Shown in pieces: positions 40,369 to 50,599 of a DNA stretch of 64,000 nucleotides; position 1 is the stretch's first letter, and every line of letters begins with the position of its first letter. The notes beneath the pieces are model-generated. The model searched no databases, was not told where the DNA came from, and saw only the letters and a list, made by a program, of their open reading frames with translations. A program made the translations under genes and the position numbers. Source of the stretch: Macrobrachium rosenbergii (taxonomy: Eukaryota; Arthropoda; Malacostraca; Decapoda; Palaemonidae); the NCBI RefSeq assembly GCF_040412425.1, contig NC_089755.1, positions 58,945,298 to 59,009,297 on the forward strand. The letters are read 5' to 3'.

Positions 40369-40373
<5 letters not shown>
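39416..40373. other. AT-rich DNA with degenerate repeats, no gene seen
   Basis: AAGTCTGA(C/T)TTA.TTAGTTTTTTC and a following GA(T/A)TTCTGATTAA(A/G)AATATTCAGA block occur two to three times between 39430 and 39745. The minus-strand frame 40063-40302 has no recognisable domain. Confidence 0.5.
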
Positions 40374-40460
<87 letters not shown>

Positions 40461-40491
40461 TGTGTGTGTGGTGCCTGGATGGATGATATAG

Positions 40492-40582
<91 letters not shown>
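40374..40582. repeat. (GA)n and (AT)n tracts
   Basis: GA runs at about 40374-40458, ending in a short GT run, and pure AT at about 40495-40582, with a short spacer. Two long minus-strand frames across them are artefacts. Confidence 0.97.
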
Positions 40583-40588
<6 letters not shown>

Positions 40589-40948
40589 CGAAAACATTCG
40601 TCAAAAATAGTTCTTATCAGAAGAAAACACTTCCATTCAAATGATGGATTACTAGCCGCCTCCATAATAACTGCGCATACGACGTCTTACAAAGCACACG
40701 CACCCGGAAAAAAAAAAAAAAAAAATCCCCAATACTCCTGTTTTCAAAACCAGGTATTGAAAATCAAAGCCCAGTCCATAATCCTACGTGCTGTGAAACG
40801 ATTCCCTATTCCGTTTATCAGTCGAAATTAAGATTACCGTCCGGAGTATGACTAATGTTCTTACCCTAAGTGACATTTTGCCTGCTCACGCGACGGGAGT
40901 TGCCGAGTGCCGATTACTGGTCTGATGAGATTGCGTGTCGCACCTGCG

Positions 40949-41235
40949 ACATAATGACAGGTGTGCTCTGTACGTTTGGAAGGGATAGATCATGTAATTG
41001 GGTGTTGCATAAAGCTCTCTGTAGGAGTTATTCTGATGATATTACAGAGTTGCCTGGATTATTATTTTTGAGTTTAAAGACGCTGAAGCAATGATGTGGG
41101 GTCTGTCTTTACCATTTTGAGTTGAACGTACAACTATAATGACCGGTGTAAGCTGTACACTTAGAAGGGATAGATTACATAACTGGGTGTTGAAAAAGCT
41201 CTTAGAAGGTGTCTTTCTGGTGGTATTAGATACGA
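40949..41235 (+). repeat. Direct duplication with a shared open frame
   Basis: Two copies of about 95 bp (40949-41045 and 41137-41233) share ATAATGAC(A/C)GGTGT, AGAAGGGATAGAT-like and GGGTGTTG words. In one forward frame both read IMTGV.CT..RDR..NWVL.K, so substitutions largely keep a reading frame. This may be a remnant of a repeated coding sequence; no family is recognised. Confidence 0.6.
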
Positions 41236-41258
41236 CAATAAACGGTCGAATATTTGTC

Positions 41259-41361
<103 letters not shown>

Positions 41362-41478
41362 ATTATTTGATTATCCGGTCAGTGTTGTTCCCTGCAGACA
41401 AGGTTTATTTTTACCTTGATACACCCACGACCTTTCCAGAACATGTGAACGCGTGTCGTGTTCCAGGCCGGCTTCGCG

Positions 41479-41483
<5 letters not shown>

Positions 41484-41518
<35 letters not shown>

Positions 41519-41613
41519 TGCTTATACCTATTATTTCTATCCGGCTCGAGTGCAATTGTTAACACGCAAAATGCATGTCAGCCAGTTTTGCACAAAGTCA
41601 ATCACCCAGTCCG

Positions 41614-41661
<48 letters not shown>
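41484..41661. repeat. (GA)n then (CT)n tracts in opposite orientation
   Basis: GA at about 41484-41516 and CT at about 41616-41661, complementary to each other and able to pair as a hairpin around a 100-bp spacer. Confidence 0.95.
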
Positions 41662-41666
<5 letters not shown>

Positions 41667-41752
41667 GTCGTAAATCCACGCTTCATCACTTTCGATTATC
41701 GAATTATTGGACAATTTGAAATGGGTGCTATTCACACTACCATACGAATTTC

Positions 41753-41803
41753 GTGACGTCACTCCTCAATGTTTATGACGTACTGGTTGCTCTGTTGACG
41801 TCA
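41753..41803. promoter_or_regulatory. Cluster of three CRE/ATF-type sites
   Basis: GTGACGTCAC (41753-41762, perfect palindrome), TGACGTA (41776-41782) and TGACGTCA (41796-41803) lie within 51 bp. Two full consensus CREs so close together are unlikely by chance. The cluster lies about 3 kb upstream of the first recognised channel exon on the minus strand, so it may belong to that gene's promoter; no transcription start is visible. Confidence 0.4.
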
Positions 41804-41909
41804 TCAAGTATCTGCCTGAATCATTTTTATGAATATGGTGGAGCTTACGATTAAGTGTGTCCCGTAGGTTAGTGTTTTAAAATTCAATTTCATTTTTATA
41901 ATCAGATTT

Positions 41910-42023
41910 CATATATATATTTATACATATATATAGATATATGTATATATGTATATATACATGTATATATATACATATGTATATATACATGTGTGTGTAC
42001 GTGTGTGTGTATGTATATGTATG

Positions 42024-42100
<77 letters not shown>
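41910..42100. repeat. TA-rich microsatellite
   Basis: Imperfect TATACATA/GTGTGT units lead into a pure TA core at about 42028-42099. Confidence 0.95.
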
Positions 42101-42187
42101 TATTGATCTTTTAATCATATATCTTAACTGTTAACCATCATTAGGTGCCATACTAAATCACTAACAGCAATTTCATTGTTGTGATGA

Positions 42188-42188
<1 letters not shown>

Positions 42189-42228
<40 letters not shown>

Positions 42229-42386
42229 GGTAAACATAAAGTGCATGCAATTTCTCGCTCATTTTCCGCTAACACGCAAGCACGATCTATTATTATTATT
42301 ATTATTAGGTAAACTAAAGTGCTGCAATTTCTCGCTCATTTTCCGCTAACACGCTCTCTTCTTCTCTCTCTCTCTCTCTCTCTCTC
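42189..42386. repeat. Duplicated block with ATT and CT tracts
   Basis: AGGTAAAC(AT)AAAGTGC and AATTTCTCGCTCATTTTCCG plus CTAACACGC occur twice, each preceded by an ATT run (42189-42228 and 42289-42307). The second copy ends in a CT run. Confidence 0.9.
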
Positions 42387-42735
42387 CAGCCCCTTGGCAT
42401 AGGTCATATTTTTATAAGACAAAATTCTCAGACCCTATTTTTGTTTACTCAATAACTGAGTGAGCATAAGTAACCTAGTTAATTCAATGATCGAAATCTC
42501 TTGTGAAAAAAAAAACGGTACTTAACACGAGAACTCTCCTTTTATAACTTGAGAGAGAGTACTCCATTAATCATTTTATTAACTTACGTTTTCAGGCCTT
42601 TTTTATATAGAGCAAGATGGATTTAAGACCGGCTTTTTATTGCATTCAGATCCTACGTAGTGCTTTTGTGGCTAAAGATTCATTGCTCTGGTTTGAGCCA
42701 TCAAAAGTGACACTAGAAGGTAAGGTTATTCGGTG

Positions 42736-42739
<4 letters not shown>

Positions 42740-42792
<53 letters not shown>

Positions 42793-42915
42793 TTCTAGGT
42801 AGGATACAGGCAGGCCAGCGTGGTGCGTTCAGACGGTTGGTGTGAGGAGTAACGCCCCAGGATTATCGCCTAATGGACTTGACCACCACCCCAAAATGTC
42901 ACTGTTCCTACAGAA
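42740..42915 (+). mobile_element. (GA)n plus diverged SINE-like element
   Basis: GA tract at 42740-42789, then a GC-richer stretch with CAGGCCAGCGTGGTGCGTTC and CGCCCCAGGATTATCGCC. Position after a GA tract and partial word sharing place it with the elements at 52251, 56392 and 62125, but it is strongly diverged. Confidence 0.4.
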
Positions 42916-43345
42916 ATCTTTGTTCCTACCAACTGACTTTCCATAACTGCAAATGTCTTAACCCAAAGGAAAGATATTCAAATAAATACCAAACCAGTAT
43001 GATCCTGTGCCAAAGATAACTCAATAAACTGAACGTTACATCAACATAACTCAGAGACTTCCAAAAGCGTATCATTAAAAATAAACGGTACACATATTCA
43101 GGGTTTATAATATGTCCGGGTAAACCCAAAATTTGACGTCCTAAACAAATGAAGCATATAATAGCGTTATTATTATTTAGGGTGATGTAATTTGCTTCAG
43201 GATGTAAATAAGGATAAACAAATTGTACTTTTTTTCGATAAAAATACTCTTATCTTACATGCTCAGAAAAATAGTATCTTGAAATTATAATATTAATGCA
43301 AAAGAGTCTAAAAGACTAGTCTTTATGAAGTTCTGACGCTTGGTG

Positions 43346-43348
<3 letters not shown>

Positions 43349-43431
<83 letters not shown>

Positions 43432-43700
43432 TATATTTTGGGTAGGGGAGAGGTGGGCCAGGGTGAAGCATTGCCGTTGGGGCAATGGTGTTCTGCCCGG
43501 GGCAATGGTGTTCTGCCCGGGGCAATGGTGTTCTGCCTGGGGCTATGGCCTGAGGAAAGCAACCCACGCCACACCCGGGAACCCGGGAATACTGCTGTTG
43601 TTCCAAACACCCGATCCTCACCACGTGGTTCTTCAGAATTCAGAAAGCTCAACCCCCAAGAATGTATACAAGATAAATTTCCAAAATCTGGGATCAGGTG
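43349..43700 (+). mobile_element. (GA)n plus SINE-like element with an internal triplication
   Basis: GA tract at 43349-43428, then element DNA with TATGGCCTGAGGAAAGCAACC and a TTCAGAATTCAG end. Inside it, GGGGCAATGGTGTTCTGCCC is repeated three times at about 43478-43540. The 158-codon frame across this block is not a gene. Confidence 0.7.
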
Positions 43701-43970
43701 CCTCGAGAGAGGGAGACGAGCAATTACGTATCTTTCCTAGAGTCGAGGTGAAAAAATCTACTTTTTCTTCAACTAAAAATCTTAACCTTTCTTCCATTGC
43801 TCATCCCTACCCGTAAAAAATATATATGCTTTTGATTATGGAAACTTTCATGTGCAAATTAAATGTGGCATGATAACTCCGAAGATATGATTAATTTCCC
43901 ACTTTGTCTCATATGATAAAACTTGTATATTTTTCTTGCTGGCTGTCTAAGACTTGCCAGGACTGGATGC

Positions 43971-43974
<4 letters not shown>

Positions 43975-44038
<64 letters not shown>
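43975..44038. repeat. (CT)n microsatellite
   Basis: Pure CT tract of about 64 bp. Confidence 0.97.
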
Positions 44039-44040
<2 letters not shown>

Positions 44041-44099
44041 CAGTGACATAGCTCTCATTCTTATGATAATTTTCTCACTTCCATATCATCGAATGACTC

Positions 44100-44719
44100 T
44101 TCCGGGCCACTCTATGAGCAAGAGCCCGTGCTGGCATACCACCAGCTTATTCTTAACCCCCCCAAAATATATAGAAAATTAATTTCCAAAAACCGGGTCA
44201 AGTACCTTTGTTTTGAGTTTGCTCCAAAACTTGTAGCCATGTTTCGAGTGGACCTGAGGACATCTATGACTAAGAAAAATATATTTTAACATCTTTGTCC
44301 AGCAGAAGAAAAATATGCCAAGAATGGACCCATGAGGCAGCGCCCAAAATTTTGGGGTGGCCACTGGAACCCACAGTTGCTCATAGAGCAACCCACAAGT
44401 CATGCAATAATTGATCAAATAATCATCAATGAGAATGAGGGTTGTATTACCGTGGGAAAGCAATGGGTAGGTGGAGCGACAAGTACAACAGGCGGGCGCT
44501 GAATCCGGAGTTATATAAGTTTTTTGACATCCAACCCACTCATAGTAATATATATATATTCTCATTTTCAAACAGTTTTCCTACGCTCTTGAAAATTGAG
44601 TGGAAACATTTTTCATGAATAACTGAAGCGGAGATTACTAGTATGAACTCATTAATAACAAGGATGTTTTTAAGTGCTATGACACGTTATAATTAATCAT
44701 AACATAAAATTTAAGAAGA

Positions 44720-44756
<37 letters not shown>

Positions 44757-45042
44757 GGGACAATAAACTTAGTACATTTGGTAACTAAAATCAGCAAGGA
44801 AGAAACTGATCAAAATAATTATGCAAACTGAAAATTACGGAAATAAATATAAATAAATATATACACCACAACACTGGATTTATAAAGAAACAACAACGTT
44901 TGTTCATCGTCTCTAGTAAAAAATAAAGAAGAAACATACTTTAGAAACTATTCTTTTATAAAATATATTTATTTTTCTGTAGCCGTAAAACGAGAGAAGG
45001 GAAAATGGGAGAGGTAAGGGGGTTGGGTGTCTCAGAGCCGGA
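44100..45042. repeat. Upstream part of a segmental duplication, no gene
   Basis: CAGCGCC(C)AAAA...TTGGGGTG.CCAC near 44335 resembles 52890. A stretch around 44560-44900 with ACATTTGGTAACT, AGGAAGAAA and AAACAACAAC words runs collinear with 53030-53340. A (TG)n tract is at 44724-44752. This looks like an old duplicated flank of the gene cluster. The minus-strand frame 44179-44571 is not supported. Confidence 0.55.
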
Positions 45043-45090
45043 CCAATGACGTAAGACCCTAGGAGGTTAACGTTCCAAGCTTGTGATTGG
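45043..45090 (+). promoter_or_regulatory. Gene A promoter: CCAAT pair and CRE-like site
   Basis: CCAAT at 45043-45047 overlaps TGACGTAA (45047-45054), and an inverted box (ATTGG) lies at 45086-45090, 114 bp before the gene A start codon. The stretch GATTGGCCAGCGGCCGGTAA is nearly repeated upstream of gene B. Confidence 0.6.
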
Positions 45091-45203
45091 CCAGCGGCCG
45101 GTAATGGGCAGTTCCCACATGAATCACAAGATGCCCAGACCGTCAGGCTGGGCATCCATCATTCTGTTGTCAGAACCTCTAGAGTCAACATCTCATCTCC
45201 AAG

Positions 45204-46268
45204 ATGCCTCCTTACTCTCGTGTCTGGGTGTCCCGCGTCCAGCCTGGGGTGTCTTTGGGACGAACAACCCCTTCCACCACTGCCACCACCAGTACCACCA
45301 CTCAAGGAAGTTCTTCAGGAGCGACCCCTACAGGAGGAGAAAGCCGTTCCAACGTCTCTTCGAAGCGTCCACGCCACGGGGACAGACGAGACGGCCCACC
45401 GGAGAAGAGGGTGAAACGAGATGCTTCTCAAGAAAGGAGACCTTCAAGCAGCGCATCGGTACCCAACGCACCGAAGAAATTGCCACCAGCAGTAGCTCCG
45501 AAGAAGTTAGCACCAGTGGAAGCTCCGAAGACGTTAGTACCAGCGGTAGCTCCGAAGAAGTTAGCACCAGCGGGAGCTGCTAAGAAGTTACCACCAGCAG
45601 TAGTTCCGAAGAAGTTACCACCAGCAGTAGCTCCGAGGAAATTAGCACCACTGGAAACTCCGCTGAAGTTACGAGTGGAAGCTCCGAAGAAGAAGATACG
45701 ACCAGTGGAAACTCACAGGAAGATACGACCAGTGGAAACTCACAGGAAGATACGACCAGTGGAAACTCACAGGAAGATACGACCAGTGGAAACTCACAGG
45801 AAGATACGACCAGTGGAAACTCACAGGAAGATACGACCAGTGGAAACTCACAGGAAGATACGACCAGTGGAAACTCAGAGGAAGATACGACCAGTGGAAA
45901 CTCAGAGGAAGATACGACCAGTGGAAACCCCGAAGGAGAAACCGAAACCCTCGAAGTCGACCAAGGGAAGAGACCCTCTTCCTTCTCTCACTTTTCTACC
46001 AGATCCTTTCGACCCGGCTTTCCTGATGCCCGTCAGCCGAACAGCAACAGCACCGAGTAGGACCACATCCACCAGCACCATCCAAAGGGACTTTTTGGAC
46101 AACGTCTTCCCAAGGACCAACGAGAAACTCCACAGCTACATCGACCAACTCGAGGCGGAAGGAGTCTTTGAAATACCTGTCTCCAGGGCCAACTTGGAAC
46201 TCCATAGCTACATCGACAAGCTGGAATCGGAGGGATTGTTTGAAATCCCCTCTCGGCCCCTCAAGTGA
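45204..46268 (+). CDS. Gene A: repetitive nuclear-type protein of an unrecognised family
   Basis: An intact, apparently intronless frame of 354 codons; I do not recognise it. Residues 1-50 are Ser/Thr-rich. A basic bipartite stretch (KRPRH...PPEKRVKRD, about 54-73) resembles a nuclear-localisation signal. Residues 90-160 are degenerate 9-residue units of the type APKKLPPAV. About 162-242 holds nine copies of RKIRPVET(H/Q), a 27-bp coding repeat. After DPAFLMPVSR (about 270) come two C-terminal units of about 25 residues, FPRTNEKLHSYIDQLEAEGV and ANLELHSYIDKLESEGLFE, likely short amphipathic helices. No signal peptide or membrane segment is present. PPEKR, MPV(S/T)R and LEAxGV recur in gene C, and PEKRVK and FPRT...LEAE in gene B, so the three are paralogues. 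The start has an upstream CCAAT pair and is shared with B (MPPYSRVWVSRV). A nuclear, disordered protein is inferred. Confidence 0.8.
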   Translation: MPPYSRVWVSRVQPGVSLGRTTPSTTATTSTTTQGSSSGATPTGGESRSNVSSKRPRHGDRRDGPPEKRVKRDASQERRPSSSASVPNAPKKLPPAVAPKKLAPVEAPKTLVPAVAPKKLAPAGAAKKLPPAVVPKKLPPAVAPRKLAPLETPLKLRVEAPKKKIRPVETHRKIRPVETHRKIRPVETHRKIRPVETHRKIRPVETHRKIRPVETHRKIRPVETQRKIRPVETQRKIRPVETPKEKPKPSKSTKGRDPLPSLTFLPDPFDPAFLMPVSRTATAPSRTTSTSTIQRDFLDNVFPRTNEKLHSYIDQLEAEGVFEIPVSRANLELHSYIDKLESEGLFEIPSRPLK

Positions 46269-46396
46269 TGAATTCGACTCTTAATGGAACTTTCACTTGT
46301 TGAAATGTTGACAAGTGTATTTATGCTGCATTTTATATTGGATTTTATGTTTTATTACTGTTATCTGTTTTTACTGACGATATTGTTGTTATACAC

Positions 46397-46402
46397 AATA
46401 AA
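46397..46402 (+). terminator. Gene A poly(A) signal AATAAA
   Basis: AATAAA 129 bp after the gene A stop. The flanking 3' UTR (TTTTATGTTTTATTA, TGTTGTTATACACAATAAA, TTTTAACATGTTTTGTTTAC) aligns loosely with that of gene B. Confidence 0.7.
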
Positions 46403-46439
46403 TGTACCTGATTTTTAACATGTTTTGTTTACCTTTACC

Positions 46440-47065
46440 TGAAGTAAACTAAATTAGCAATATGAATAAATATGACTGAAGTAATCCAGAAATATGAATA
46501 AATAGGACTATAGTAATCTAGTTAAGACTGAAGTAATCTGGCAATATGAATAAATATGATTGGTGTAATCTAGCAATATAAACATGGCTGAAATAATCTA
46601 GCAATATGAATAAATATGACTAGTAATCTAGCAATATGAATAAATATGACTAGTAATCTAGCAATATGAATAAATATGACTAATAACCTAGCAATATGAA
46701 TAAATATGACTAGCAATATGAATAAATGTCTCTAGTAATCTAGCAATATGAATAAATATGACTGAAGTTATCTAGCAATATGAATAAATATAACATAACC
46801 TAGCAATATGAATAAATAAGACTCTAGTGATCTAGCAATATGAATAAATAGGATTCTAGTAATCTAGCAATATGAATAAATAGAACCCTACTAATCTAAC
46901 AATATGAATAAATATGGCTCTAGTAATCTAGCAATATGAATAAACATATCGCTAGTAATCTAGCAACATGAATAAACAGGATTCTAGTAATCTAGCCATA
47001 TGAATAAATAGGACTCTAGTAATCTAGCGATATCAATAAATAGGACTGAAGTAATCTAGCAATAT
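46440..47065. repeat. Minisatellite downstream of gene A, unit about 30 bp
   Basis: Over twenty units of AATCTAGCAATATGAATAAA plus TA(T/G)GACT(CTAGT). Unit length varies from 22 to 33 bp. It begins right after the poly(A) region of gene A; gene D is likewise followed by a tandem array. Confidence 0.93.
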
Positions 47066-47815
47066 AAATAAATAAGCTAATATCCAAGATATCTAAGCAG
47101 AACTCTCAGATTACACAAACAAGATCATTTTCATATAGCAGAAGTTACTTATTAAGTTTTATTGACGATGAATTCTAAAACGCTGAACAGTTAGAACTGA
47201 TTCTTCTAAATTGCCTACCAACATTGAATTACACTAAAAATAAGAAGATTCAATTATAACAATTGAAAAAAGTTTATTAAATGAATACATTTTGACATAT
47301 ATTTAGATTAAAAAAAAAAGCTGATTTGACTAAGGAATGAAACTGCACTTTATGTAAATTTATTTTTTCTATTTACATAGCATTATGTTTGCATTATTTT
47401 GAAATGCTATTAATACTTTATTTCAGCTCTTAGCTATATACAATATACATAAACAAAAAAATATATAGTGAATGCTATATTAAAAACACATCTAAACAAC
47501 AGTCACAATTGGTAAGTAAACTGAAAATACAACCTTTCTAGCATTTGCAAACAAGTAAACATTCATACACACAACAGATCCATACACAAATATACGTTAC
47601 ATTCATACAACAAAACTTATGCATATTAAGTACACATAGTCATATCAGTGAATAAAACGAAGGTGCTGTTAACGTAAAGGTCAAGAGTAAATCGCAATTA
47701 AAAAAAATAGATGAAATGGAAATCGACCTAAATATCTGAATGACTGATGTCTATACAGATGATATGAATGTATGATAAGGATGAAATGTACTGCAGTTAA
47801 AGCTGACAATGACAA

Positions 47816-47816
<1 letters not shown>
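47066..47816. other. AT-rich DNA, no gene seen
   Basis: No coding signal. CATACA and ATACATTCATA words recur near 47560-47630. Confidence 0.4.

Positions 47817-47896
<80 letters not shown>
47817..47896. repeat. (ATT)n microsatellite
   Basis: About 27 ATT units. It lies at the 3' end of the Penelope-like relic next to it. Confidence 0.97.
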
Positions 47897-47944
47897 GCTG
47901 TATATCAGGTCCACAATAATATTCAATGGTATTCTTGTTGATTT

Positions 47945-48600
47945 TATAATAAAGTTACAAAAAAGTTGCAAAAGCTTTCGAACCCTGTCCTGGGTTCATC
48001 TTCAGTCGAACTAAAAATTATTGACATAATAAGTAAATATGTTAGCTCCGGTTTCAAGTGTGGAACCAGTGGACGACCTCAACGATGTGTTTTTCCAACG
48101 GACGAGGCGACAAGCGGGACGGTCAACAGCTATCCAACTAGGTGATTGCTTCTCCTCTTCCTATATTCCGCGTGGCTATTCTTCTTGATCTCCTCACCCG
48201 TTGTTGTTGTTCTGCATGTAATTCATTGTTAGCGGTGACATCCTCGGAATCCCGGCTGTTATAAGGTGTCTGCGGGGTGATGTCGGCGATAACGGCACCA
48301 TCAGACGAAGGAAAGTAGGAGCCTGTCCTAACATTAAAACCTTTAATAAATGTTTTGATTGCATGAAAGTTAACTAGCGGGTCCTCGTTAACGAACGACT
48401 TGTTTCCCTTAAATGATTCTCCTATATTTATGGCGGCGCCCTCGACTAATCTTCTTATGTTGACGTTGCTACTTTTGTGAATAATGTTGGCTGTTATTAT
48501 TATTATTAGTATTATTCAGAAGATGAATCCTATTCATATGGGACAAGCCCACAGGGGCCATTACTTGAAATTCAAGTTTCCAAAGAATATGGTGTCCGTT
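47945..48600 (-). mobile_element. Penelope-like retroelement relic (C-terminus and terminal repeat)
   Basis: On the minus strand a frame from about 48490 reads NVNIRRLVEGAAINI, KGNKSFVNEDP and further to RRSRRIATRNIGRGEAIT and a stop near 48139. This fits the end of a GIY-YIG-bearing Penelope-type protein (R.LVE.A.I...NKSF). Downstream, CTGAAGATGAACCCAG then GGGTTCGAAAGCTTTTGC (about 47967-48004 read in reverse) is the terminal-repeat motif of such elements. It resembles a hammerhead core, with AACCC/GGGTT pairing and CGAAA, but has CUGAAGAUGA instead of CUGAUGA. The rest of the element is missing. Confidence 0.55.
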
Positions 48601-48741
48601 CTTAAATTATAAAGAGAATGACTGATTTACAGGATCTTTGTCTTCTTCTTGCGAATCTTATTGGAAAACTTAAAAATAAAGCGGAGGATATATTCCGATG
48701 TGAAAATGTAAACATCATCAATAGAATTGCTTGTTATTGGT

Positions 48742-48743
<2 letters not shown>

Positions 48744-48772
<29 letters not shown>
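48744..48772. repeat. (CT)n microsatellite
   Basis: Short CT tract. It has a positional counterpart at 53815-53836 in the duplicated segment. Confidence 0.95.
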
Positions 48773-48779
<7 letters not shown>

Positions 48780-48864
48780 CTGAAATAATAGGCAGATCAA
48801 ACGTTATCATATAATGCATAAATTGCAGAAAAAAAGAATGACAATTAGAGAGAAAGCAACACGC

Positions 48865-48970
48865 TGTCATTATCGTCGCTGGAGATTTCAACGCTAAGTT
48901 TAGGGCGGTAGTGATCATAACGGCAAATCGTCCATTAATCTTATCAATCTGTGTATCGTGTCTATGAAAA
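48865..48970 (+). mobile_element. LINE endonuclease relic
   Basis: Translation gives AGDFNAK and, after a frameshift, SDHNGKSSINLINLC. GDFNA and SD(H)NG are the catalytic-site signatures of the AP-type endonuclease of non-LTR retrotransposons. Only about 100 bp survive. A sister copy is at 53905-53990. Confidence 0.65.
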
Positions 48971-49123
48971 TAATAAAGGGGCATATTCATATTTTAGATA
49001 ATTTCATTTTCTAAGAAACACTTTTCCATTACGTTAAAACAGTATCCATATAAGAAACTAAACGAGAGATTGAGTAGGTATATCTTGGGAGGCGGGGATG
49101 ATACAGGATATAAACTTTCCTAG

Positions 49124-49166
49124 CCAATGAATGACACCGTGGGTTTCCCTGCTTTGCTCTGATTGG
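49124..49166 (+). promoter_or_regulatory. Gene B promoter: CCAAT pair
   Basis: CCAAT at 49124-49128 (in GCCAATGAATG) and an inverted box at 49162-49166 (GATTGGCCAGAGGCCTGTAA), 126 bp before the gene B start. The layout is nearly the same as at gene A. Confidence 0.6.
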
Positions 49167-49291
49167 CCAGAGGCCTGTAATGGGCAGGTCCTATCAAAGC
49201 CACGGTTAAGTATGGGCGCGCAGACTGCCACCTGGGCAAGACAGCTGACATTCCGTTGGTCTGAAGAGTTCGTGTCGACAAGAATTTTACG

Positions 49292-50548
49292 ATGCCCCCG
49301 TACTCTCGCGTCTGGGTGTCCCGTGTCCCTCCTGGGGTGTCTTTAGTTCGTCCAACCCCCATCGCCACTCAAGGGGGTTCTTCCGGGGGGAATCCTACAG
49401 AAGGAATCCCATCTACTAGTCAAGATGGAGCTTCGGCAGGAGGCCAGCCGTCGCCTGTAGCAGTGAAAACGCCCTTCCACAGAAAGCAGGAGAGGAGATT
49501 GCCCTCCCGAGAAGAGGGTGAAATTGGGGGACATCACAGATGCTTCTCCGAGAGAAAGGACATCGGTGAAGCCAAAGCCAGGGATATTGGGGGACATCAG
49601 AGATGCTTCTTCGAGGGTAAGGACTTCGGTGAAGTCAAAACACGAGAAGGAACAGCGAAGGAAGGAACGAACTCCAACTAAAGAAGCGAAAGTCGAAGAA
49701 CGAGTACATCGGGAAATCTCGAACGGGACATCATCCAAGCGCACTGTTCCTGAAGCAAAACCTGAGAAGAAACGGAAAAAGGAACGAACTCCGAAGGAGG
49801 AAAAGAAATCCAAACAGCGAGCTCATCGGGAAAAGCAGAAAGTGTCCCCAGTTCTTCGTCAGAATCATGCGGTTTGCCAGAATCCTGTCTCGAACGGGAC
49901 ATTGTCCAAGCGCACTGTTCCTGAAGCAAAACCTGAGAAGGAACAGAAAAAGGAACGAACTCCGAAGAAGGAAAAGAAATCCGAACAACGAGCACATCGG
50001 GAAAAGCAGAAAGTGTCTCCAATTCTTCATCAGAATCCTGTCTCGAACGGGACATCATCCAAGCGGACTGTTCCTGAAGCAAAAGCCTGAGAAGAAACGG
50101 AAAAGGGAACGAACTCCGAAGAAGGAAGAGAAATCCGAACAACGAGCTCATCGGGAAAGGCATAAGGAGCCTCCAATTCTCCATAAAAATCCTCCGAACG
50201 TTTACATCATCCAATCGACTGTTCCTGGGACGTCACCAAAGAAGAAACGGAAAAGAACGTCTTTCCCAGAACCAAAAAACTCCAACGGTTCATCGAAGAC
50301 TTGAGGCATGAAGGAGCCTCAATTCTCCATAAAAATCCCCGCCCTTACAAGCCCTAAGGGAGTGGACGTCATCAGAAGCAACTGTTCCTAGGTCATTTCG
50401 AGAAAATGACTTTCCCAGAACCAACTTAAAACTCCATCGGTTCATCGATAGACTTGAGGCTGAAGTTGTCTTGTGCCACGGTTCTGTTACTTTAAAGTCG
50501 GTTTTCGTTATTTATTTCATATTTTGTTTTATAATGTTTTTAGCTTAA
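49292..50548 (+). pseudogene. Gene B: decayed paralogue of gene A
   Basis: The start, MPPYSRVWVSRV, is identical to that of gene A, and the promoter and poly(A) regions also match, but the frame is broken. The first frame runs to about 49,490. PEKRVK and a long basic lysine/glutamate repeat region continue in a second frame to about 50,085, where an extra G (GCAAAAGCC against GCAAAACC elsewhere) shifts to a third frame. The C-terminal unit NVFPRTKKLQRFIEDL at 50256 is back in the second frame and hits TAA at 50355. The second unit, DFPRTNLKLHRFIDRLEAE, lies in yet another frame from 50402. That makes at least four frameshifts and one stop relative to A. The middle has about three imperfect copies of a 140-170-bp unit (SKRTVPEAKPEKK...RAHRE). 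Either a pseudogene or a poorly assembled gene; several fixed lesions favour the former. Confidence 0.75.
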
Positions 50549-50593
50549 TTTCTTATTCATTTTCTACTTAACTTGACGCTATTGGTGTCATGC

Positions 50594-50599
50594 AATAAA
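50594..50599 (+). terminator. Gene B poly(A) signal AATAAA
   Basis: AATAAA in a 3' region resembling that of gene A (GACGCTATTGGTGTCATGCAATAAA). Confidence 0.6.

Noticed and set aside
43340..43816. 158-codon arginine/glutamate-leading frame
   Set aside because: Runs from a GA tract into a SINE-like element; no independent coding support.
44179..44571. 130-codon minus-strand frame
   Set aside because: No domain, lies in a duplicated non-coding flank, and the collinear copy near 53 kb does not keep the frame.
45083..45583. Second frame of 166 codons overlapping the gene A start
   Set aside because: Begins upstream of the conserved start and lacks the motifs shared with genes B and C; shadow of gene A.
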